Origin: Paenalkalicoccus suaedae
GTDB taxonomy: Bacteria; Bacillota; Bacilli; Bacillales; Salisediminibacteriaceae
NCBI RefSeq assembly: GCF_006965545.2
Contig: NZ_CP041372.2
Span: 620,001 to 684,000 of the forward strand
Direction of reading: 5' to 3'
DNA: 64,000 nucleotides
A program made the translations under genes and the position numbers. The notes below the pieces were generated by a model, which worked only from the letters and a program-made list of their open reading frames with translations, did no database searches and was not told where the DNA came from. This document shows, one piece after another, positions 58,701 through 64,000 of the stretch; position 1 is the stretch's first letter; the number at the start of each line of letters is the position of its first letter.

Positions 58701-60099
58701 ATTTGCGCACGCGATACTGTAAGTTTTGACGGCTGAGGCCCAGTGCCTCGGCCGTTTTTGTTATATTGCCTTGGAAGCTTTCAAGCGATTTCTTCACATA
58801 CGTTCGCTCCATCTCCTCCATTACATGATGAAGCGGCTGAATAGCAGATATAGGTGTCGAGTATTCTACCTGGACGAGCTGATCTGGCTTTGGGAACTTC
58901 GTACGCATGTGCGTTGGAAGGTGACTGTACTCAATTTCCTCATCGTCATACATCACGTTCATTGCTCCTTCAATGACATGCTCTAGCTCGCGAACATTTC
59001 CTGGGAAATCGTAGTGAGCAAATAGCTCCGCGACTTCTTTCGATAATCCTCTAACTTGGAGCATAAATCGCTTATTAAACTTCATAATAAACGAGAAGGC
59101 TAATCGTAAAATATCATCACGGCGCTCTCGTAATGGCGGAATGACAAGGGAGACTACACTTAATCGATAGTAAAGATCCTCACGTAAACGATTCTCAGCA
59201 ATGGCTGTCATCGGATCCTCGTTCATGGTCGCAATAATGCGGACATCAATGGCGCGATCTTTAGTATCACCAATACGACGAATTGATTTCTCTTGAATAG
59301 CCCGGAGTAGCTTTGCCTGCAAGGGAGCACTCAAGGAGTTTAACTCATCTAGCATGAGCGTTCCGCCGTTTGCTTGCTCAAATAAGCCGGGATGATTCGT
59401 AGCTCCTGTAAACGCTCCTTTTACAGAGCCGAACAGCATTCCTTCTATTAATGAGTCGGGTAAGGCAGCACAGTTTTGACTAATGAATGGTCCCGTTGCG
59501 CGCTCACTTCCTGTATGGATGCTTTGCGCGAATAACTCTTTACCTGTACCAGTCTCCCCGTAAATCAGCACGGAAGAGGTTGTCCGAGTAGCAAGCTTGG
59601 CTCGTTCGATCACTTCTAATAAACTAGGACTCTCCCCGACGATTTGATCAAACGTAAAGAGCGAGTGCTTTTCACGCGTTTGCTCCCTTGTCAGCTTCTC
59701 GAGCTTCGTAATATCTCGCGCGATCTCAACAGCACCAATGCGCTTTCCAGCATCTAGTAGAGGGAAGGTATCATTTACCGTCGTAATTTCCTGCCCTTTA
59801 AAGTTAAAGTATGTTTGCTTCGTATTTTTTTGGTTTGCTCCATGTTTAAGCGCCTGTAAGAGTCTGCTCTCTTCTTCTGATTGGAACAAAAATATCTCCA
59901 TAATCGACTTATATAGCACATCCTCCTTATCCATGTCCTCAATCTCCGACATTTTTTTATTATAAATAATGGACCTGCCTTCTAAATCAACCACATGCAC
60001 ACCGACATCGACAGCATCTAGCAATTGTTTATAAACGTCAGGTAATACTGGTAGCTCACCTTTACCTTTCATTCCGATCACTCCTTTAAGTTCCTTCAT
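58687..60099 (-). CDS. rocR: Sigma-54-dependent activator, RocR-like
   Basis: This 470-residue activator has an N-terminal PAS domain (about 20-130), a central AAA+ domain with YGETGTGKELFAQSIH (Walker A), VKGAFTGATNHPGLFEQA (the GAFTGA loop that contacts sigma-54) and GGTLMLDELNSL (Walker B), and a C-terminal Fis helix-turn-helix (ITKTAEALGLSRQNLQYRV). In B. subtilis RocR senses ornithine or citrulline and turns on arginine catabolic genes. It is divergent from rocA, whose promoter is of sigma-54 type. Its 3' end overlaps the ABC exporter gene. Confidence 0.93.
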   Translation of the reverse strand: MKELKGVIGMKGKGELPVLPDVYKQLLDAVDVGVHVVDLEGRSIIYNKKMSEIEDMDKEDVLYKSIMEIFLFQSEEESRLLQALKHGANQKNTKQTYFNFKGQEITTVNDTFPLLDAGKRIGAVEIARDITKLEKLTREQTREKHSLFTFDQIVGESPSLLEVIERAKLATRTTSSVLIYGETGTGKELFAQSIHTGSERATGPFISQNCAALPDSLIEGMLFGSVKGAFTGATNHPGLFEQANGGTLMLDELNSLSAPLQAKLLRAIQEKSIRRIGDTKDRAIDVRIIATMNEDPMTAIAENRLREDLYYRLSVVSLVIPPLRERRDDILRLAFSFIMKFNKRFMLQVRGLSKEVAELFAHYDFPGNVRELEHVIEGAMNVMYDDEEIEYSHLPTHMRTKFPKPDQLVQVEYSTPISAIQPLHHVMEEMERTYVKKSLESFQGNITKTAEALGLSRQNLQYRVRKFNLR

Positions 60100-60145
60100 T
60101 TTACAGAAAAATCAGGGAATAGTGCAAATATTTTTTGCTATTTCA

Positions 60146-60181
60146 TGCAAAATGATTTTTCAGGTGAAAATATATTTTGCA
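60146..60181 (+). promoter_or_regulatory. Putative RocR upstream activating sequence
   Basis: TGCAAAAT and ATTTTGCA form an 8-bp inverted repeat with 20-nt spacing, about 45 nt before the sigma-54 promoter; GCAAATATTTTTTGC at 60124-60138 is a second, shorter one. Their place is right for an enhancer site in the divergent rocR/rocA region. Confidence 0.6.
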
Positions 60182-60191
60182 GTAAAGCGCG

Positions 60192-60205
60192 TGTAAATGC
60201 TTACA
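60192..60205 (+). promoter_or_regulatory. cre-like site before rocA
   Basis: TGTAAATGCTTACA is palindromic at its arms and differs from the cre consensus TGWAANCGNTNWCA at one core base (T for C). It lies between the activator site and the promoter, so CcpA repression is possible. Confidence 0.45.
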
Positions 60206-60224
60206 GTTAGAAGGTTCAGAAAGT

Positions 60225-60240
60225 TGGCATCGAACTTGCA
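60225..60240 (+). promoter_or_regulatory. Sigma-54 promoter of rocA-rocD-proline dehydrogenase
   Basis: TGGCAT-CGAAC-TTGCA has GG (60226-60227) and GC (60238-60239) exactly 10 nt apart, the -24/-12 form needed by SigL. The start site would be near 60251, about 40 nt before rocA. Confidence 0.88.
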
Positions 60241-60291
60241 TTATATATTTGATGAATAAAACTATTGATTATTAAAGGAGTGTTTTTATTT

Positions 60292-61842
60292 ATGGTAGTA
60301 CCTTACAAACACGAACCGTTTACAGATTTCTCAGTGAAAGAAAACGAGCAGGCTTACTTGGATGCACTAGCAGTCGTAAAAGAGCAGCTTGGCAAAGAGT
60401 ATCCCCTTATTATAAATGGCGAACAAATTTTTACAGAAGATAAAATTGTCTCAGAGAATCCAGCGAATCATAAAGAGATTGTCGGCTATGTTTCGAAAGC
60501 ATCGAAAGAGCACGCAGAACAAGCGATGCAAGCAGCTGATGAAGCGTTTAAAACGTGGAAGAAGTGGGATGTAAAAGCGCGTGCAAACATTCTATTCCGT
60601 GCATCTGCGATGATTCGTCGCCGTAAGCATGAATTCTCGGCTTGGTTAACGTACGAAGCTGGTAAGCCATGGAGAGAAGCAGATGCGGACACTGCAGAAG
60701 CAATCGACTTCCTTGAGTACTATGCGCGTCAGATTATTGAGCTAAAGGATGGCGTGGAGATTAACTCTCGTGAAATCGAGCATAACTCGTTCTCTTATAT
60801 TCCTCTAGGCGTAGGTATCACGATCTCTCCATGGAACTTTGCATTTGCAATCATGGCGGGTACAACAGTTGGACCGATGGTTGCAGGGAACACGATGTTA
60901 CTAAAGCCAGCTAGCACAACGCCAGTTATTGCATATAAATTTATGGAAGTACTAATCGAAGCGGGCATGCCAAAAGGTGTTGTCAACTACATCCCTGGTG
61001 ATAGCCGTGAAATGGGAGACTACGTAGTCGATCACCCACGCACACGCTTCATTAACTTCACAGGATCAAAAGCAGTTGGTCTACACATCGCAGAGCGCGC
61101 AGCGAAAATTCAAGAAGGACAAATTTGGATGAAGCGCATGATCGCCGAGATGGGTGGTAAGGATACGATTATCGTAGATAACGACTCGGACCTCGAGCTT
61201 GCAGCTGAAGCAATTACGATGTCTGCATTCGGATTCTCTGGTCAAAAGTGTTCGGCTTGTTCACGAGCGGTTATTCACCAAGATGTATATGACACGGTGT
61301 TAGATCGCGTTGTTGAGCTTACAAAGGAATTAACAGTGGGTGCAACATTTAATGACAATAGCAAATTCATGGGACCTGTGAACGACCAAGCGGCGTTTGA
61401 TAAAGTCCTTAAGTATATTGAAATCGGAAAAGAAGAAGGACGCCTTATGCACGGTGGTAAAGGCGATAACTCAGAAGGATATTTCGTAGAGCCAACGATC
61501 TTTGCTGACGTAGCTCCAAAAGCTCGCCTCATGCAGGAAGAGATCTTCGGACCAGTTGTAGCATTCTCTAAGGCGAAGGACTTCGATGAATTAATCGAGA
61601 TCGCTAATAACACGGAGTACGGACTAACTGGAGCAGTTATCTCGAACAACCGTGAGCATTTAGAGCAGGCTCGTCAAGATTTCCACGTAGGAAACCTATA
61701 CTTTAACCGTGGATGTACAGCGGCAATCGTAGGCTATCAGCCATTTGGTGGATTTAACATGTCTGGTACAGATTCAAAAGCTGGTGGACCAGACTACCTA
61801 CTTCACTTCTTACAAGCTAAAACTGTTTCTGACATGTTTTAA
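60292..61842 (+). CDS. rocA: L-glutamate gamma-semialdehyde (P5C) dehydrogenase
   Basis: This 516-residue aldehyde dehydrogenase oxidises glutamate semialdehyde to glutamate with NAD. Visible are [15 protein letters not shown], the NAD motif [18 protein letters not shown], the base glutamate in [12 protein letters not shown], and the catalytic cysteine in [12 protein letters not shown] (about 316-327). The unusual final stretch [20 protein letters not shown] is typical of P5C dehydrogenases. Start at ATG 60292 after AAAGGAG; the longer frame from 60265 lacks a Shine-Dalgarno sequence. First gene of a SigL-dependent operon. Confidence 0.95.
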   Translation: MVVPYKHEPFTDFSVKENEQAYLDALAVVKEQLGKEYPLIINGEQIFTEDKIVSENPANHKEIVGYVSKASKEHAEQAMQAADEAFKTWKKWDVKARANILFRASAMIRRRKHEFSAWLTYEAGKPWREADADTAEAIDFLEYYARQIIELKDGVEINSREIEHNSFSYIPLGVGITISPWNFAFAIMAGTTVGPMVAGNTMLLKPASTTPVIAYKFMEVLIEAGMPKGVVNYIPGDSREMGDYVVDHPRTRFINFTGSKAVGLHIAERAAKIQEGQIWMKRMIAEMGGKDTIIVDNDSDLELAAEAITMSAFGFSGQKCSACSRAVIHQDVYDTVLDRVVELTKELTVGATFNDNSKFMGPVNDQAAFDKVLKYIEIGKEEGRLMHGGKGDNSEGYFVEPTIFADVAPKARLMQEEIFGPVVAFSKAKDFDELIEIANNTEYGLTGAVISNNREHLEQARQDFHVGNLYFNRGCTAAIVGYQPFGGFNMSGTDSKAGGPDYLLHFLQAKTVSDMF

Positions 61843-61920
61843 TTTACTTGCCTTGGGGCCGTGTCATCCGTGGCACTGCCCTAAAAAGGCAGCATCTTAA
61901 ATAAAAAGGAGGCGTTACGC

Positions 61921-63114
61921 ATGGCAACTGTGACAACGTCTATTATTGAACAAACAGAAAAGCATGGAGCACGTAACTATAATCCACTGCCAATCGTTAT
62001 TTCTAAAGCAGAAGGTGTATGGGTAGAGGATCCGGAGGGCAATCGCTATATTGATATGCTGAGCGCCTATTCAGCGGTGAACCAAGGTCACCGTCACCCT
62101 ACGATTATCCAAGCGCTCAAAGATCAGGCAGATCGCATTACATTAACATCCCGCGCCTTCCATAACGATCAACTCGCTCCTTTTTACGAAAAAGTAGCGG
62201 CATTGACGAAGATGGACATGGTGCTTCCGATGAATACGGGTGCAGAAGCGGTAGAGACAGCGGTAAAAGCTGTGCGTCGTTGGGCATACCGTGTAAAGGG
62301 TGTACCAAATGATTTAGCAGAAATTATTGTGTGTGAAGAGAACTTTCATGGTCGCACGATGACAGCTGTTTCCCTTTCATCTAATGATGCGTATAAAAAG
62401 GATTTTGGTCCGATGCTACCAGGAATTAAAGTTATTCCATACGGAGATGCAGATGCATTACGTGAGGCGATCACGCCAAACACAGCAGCATTCATCTTTG
62501 AGCCAATTCAAGGAGAAGCAGGGATTAATATTCCAAAAGAAGGCTTTTTACGTGAGGCGCGCGCTATTTGCGAGGAGAACCGTGTGCTGTATGTAGCGGA
62601 CGAAATCCAATGTGGACTCGGGCGTTCCGGTAAGATGTTTGCATGTGACTGGGAAGACGTGAAGCCAGACATGTTTATCTTAGGGAAAGCACTAGGTGGA
62701 GGCGTTATGCCAATCTCCTGTGTGGCCGCAAACAAAGAGATTTTAGGCGTGTTTGAGCCAGGCTCTCATGGATCAACATTTGGAGGAAATCCACTAGCAT
62801 GTGCGGTATCTGTTGCCTCCCTTCAGGTTATTGAGGACGAGAACCTAGTGGATCGCTCTCTTGAATTAGGGAATTATTTAAAAGAAGAGCTTGCTAAAAT
62901 CGATAATCCAAAAATCCGCGAAGTACGAGGAAGAGGATTGTTTATTGGCGTGGAGTTAACAGAACCAGCGAGACCTTACTGTGAAGCACTGAAAGAGAAA
63001 GGTCTTCTTTGTAAGGAAACGCAGGAGAACGTGATTCGTTTTGCACCACCGCTCGTAATTTCCAAAGAAGACTTAGATTTTGCATTAACACGTATTAAAG
63101 AAGTGCTAAGCTAA
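61921..63114 (+). CDS. rocD: Ornithine-oxo-acid aminotransferase
   Basis: This 397-residue PLP enzyme converts ornithine and 2-oxoglutarate to glutamate semialdehyde and glutamate. It has [40 protein letters not shown], the aspartate in [19 protein letters not shown], and the PLP-lysine in [17 protein letters not shown]. Length fits RocD (about 400). AAAGGAGG precedes the ATG. It feeds rocA, the gene before it. A 78-nt gap with a small hairpin separates the two. Confidence 0.94.
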   Translation: MATVTTSIIEQTEKHGARNYNPLPIVISKAEGVWVEDPEGNRYIDMLSAYSAVNQGHRHPTIIQALKDQADRITLTSRAFHNDQLAPFYEKVAALTKMDMVLPMNTGAEAVETAVKAVRRWAYRVKGVPNDLAEIIVCEENFHGRTMTAVSLSSNDAYKKDFGPMLPGIKVIPYGDADALREAITPNTAAFIFEPIQGEAGINIPKEGFLREARAICEENRVLYVADEIQCGLGRSGKMFACDWEDVKPDMFILGKALGGGVMPISCVAANKEILGVFEPGSHGSTFGGNPLACAVSVASLQVIEDENLVDRSLELGNYLKEELAKIDNPKIREVRGRGLFIGVELTEPARPYCEALKEKGLLCKETQENVIRFAPPLVISKEDLDFALTRIKEVLS

Positions 63115-63249
63115 CTCGTCTATTTTAATGGACGACTGTGCGCAGGACTTTTAGTAAGCTTGATGACCTACAGCGCCTTTCCTAAATAAAGAGAGGGCGT
63201 AATCAATCCAATACAAGAATGCTAACAGGTGAAGGGGGATGAAGGAGAC

Positions 63250-64000
63250 ATGATTACAAGAAACTTCTTCTTGTTTTTGTCCCAAAATAAGTTTATGAAG
63301 GGGAGAGCGATGAAATGGGGGCCGAAATTTGGCGCCAAATCTGTTATTGCCGGAGAAACAATTCAAGAAGCGATTGACACAGTGCGAAAGCTGAATGAAA
63401 AGGGACTTAGTGCAACGGTCGACCACTTAGGAGAGTTTGTCTATAGTCGTGAGGAAGCAATCGAATCGGCTGATTATTGTATCCGTACTTTGGAAGCGAT
63501 TTCAGAAGCGGGCGTAGACTGCAACCTATCGCTTAAGCTTACACAGCTCGGTCTCGATGTCGACAGAGAGCTGTGCTTATCGAATATGAAACGTATTTTA
63601 GAGGTTGCGAAGGCGGATAATAACTTCGTGCGCATTGATATGGAGGATTACTCTCACTTAGATGCTACGCTATCACTTCTCGCTGAGCTTCGTGAGTCGT
63701 ATGATAATGTTGGTACAGCCATTCAGGGCTATCTCTTCCGCGCGAGTGAGGATATTGATAAACTGAAGGGGATGAACCTGAGACTTATTAAGGGTGCTTA
63801 TAAGGAGTCGCCTGCGCATGCATATCAGAAGCAGGAGGATGTCGATCGCAATTACGTATCTATCATTAAACAGCATATGCTAAATGGTAGCTATGCAGCA
63901 GTAGCGACACATGATCATAACGTGATTGCAGAGATCAAAAAGTTTGCAGCGGAAAATGATATTCCAGTTGATAAGTTCGAATTCCAAATGCTCTACGGCT
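63250..64000 (+). CDS. Proline dehydrogenase, 5' part
   Basis: The gene runs off the window, with about 250 codons visible. The enzyme oxidises proline to P5C with FAD at the membrane. The sequence has the family signatures ATVDHLGEFVYSREEA, CNLSLKLTQLGLDV, FVRIDMEDYSH, GTAIQGYLFRASEDI and LRLIKGAYKES (the latter a Lys/Ala/Tyr-Glu site). AAGGAG lies 3-4 nt before the ATG. It follows rocD by 135 nt and supplies the substrate for rocA. In B. subtilis the homologue is in the put operon, so here proline and arginine catabolism are joined. Confidence 0.92.
   Translation, partial: MITRNFFLFLSQNKFMKGRAMKWGPKFGAKSVIAGETIQEAIDTVRKLNEKGLSATVDHLGEFVYSREEAIESADYCIRTLEAISEAGVDCNLSLKLTQLGLDVDRELCLSNMKRILEVAKADNNFVRIDMEDYSHLDATLSLLAELRESYDNVGTAIQGYLFRASEDIDKLKGMNLRLIKGAYKESPAHAYQKQEDVDRNYVSIIKQHMLNGSYAAVATHDHNVIAEIKKFAAENDIPVDKFEFQMLYG

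Noticed and set aside
1-64000. tRNA or rRNA genes
   Set aside because: I looked for TTCRANY loops with CCA-type acceptor stems and for rRNA signature sequences and saw none; a tRNAscan run would settle it.

Overview
The window looks like chromosomal DNA of an aerobic, spore-forming Bacillaceae, probably an alkaliphilic or halotolerant Bacillus relative. This is inferred from gene content: MurB, FruR-FruK-FruA, a YtvA-type LOV-STAS photoreceptor, a SigX/RsiX pair, a BmrA-type ABC exporter, a RocR-controlled arginine/proline catabolic cluster, CsaA, a yybP-ykoY riboswitch before terC, strong AGGAGG ribosome binding sites and many acidic extracellular proteins. A BCCT betaine-type carrier, a SulP anion carrier and an SLH-anchored amidase fit a salty or alkaline habitat. 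I see no rRNA, tRNA, CRISPR array, prophage or transposase.

Layout. 1-5.5 kb: end of an iron alcohol dehydrogenase, a three-gene minus-strand operon with an ATC-hydrolase-like enzyme, murB, an SLH amidase and a GNAT. 5.5-11.4 kb: small membrane proteins, a GH36 alpha-galactosidase, an MFS exporter behind a TetR-type palindrome, and two zinc-ribbon paralogues. 11.5-16.5 kb: a LacI-controlled operon (thuA, two Gfo/Idh/MocA dehydrogenases, a TIM-barrel isomerase/epimerase) with a cre site. 16.5-17.3 kb: a tandemly duplicated structured RNA, then a 20-box repeat array. 17.4-20.9 kb: fruR-fruK-fruA. 21.0-22.3 kb: a lipoprotein gene between two oppositely oriented GC-rich structured elements. 22.4-27.3 kb: galK-galE-galT-ROK regulator, then a LOV photoreceptor, catalase and a D-2-hydroxyacid dehydrogenase. 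31-33 kb: marR-MATE with a structured leader. 33-37 kb: a GGDEF protein, UspA and SulP. 37-39.8 kb: a HAD phosphatase and nagA-nagB with a NagR-type operator. 40.5-44.4 kb: a cold-shock gene and an MCP/STAS/PP2C/HATPase signalling operon. 44.6-47.1 kb: LacI regulator and sucrose-type PTS IIBC. 47.5-54.6 kb: terC, BCCT carrier, csaA and surface proteins. 54.9-58.7 kb: a 31-residue membrane peptide, sigX-rsiX and an ABC exporter. 58.7-64 kb: rocR divergent from rocA-rocD-proline dehydrogenase, with a sigma-54 promoter.

Themes. Much of the window is carbohydrate catabolism (galactosides, fructose, sucrose, amino sugars, and a possible non-canonical glycoside route) under local repressors and CcpA. 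The rest is stress, osmotic and envelope physiology.

The two most unusual observations are not genes. First, seven intergenic arrays repeat a short box (often GRTCAAYA) every 20-21 bp, about two helical turns; six of the seven lie between convergent genes. Second, two adjacent copies of a three-hairpin RNA differ by compensatory stem changes at 16484-16748. Both were found by eye and counting; no database search was possible.
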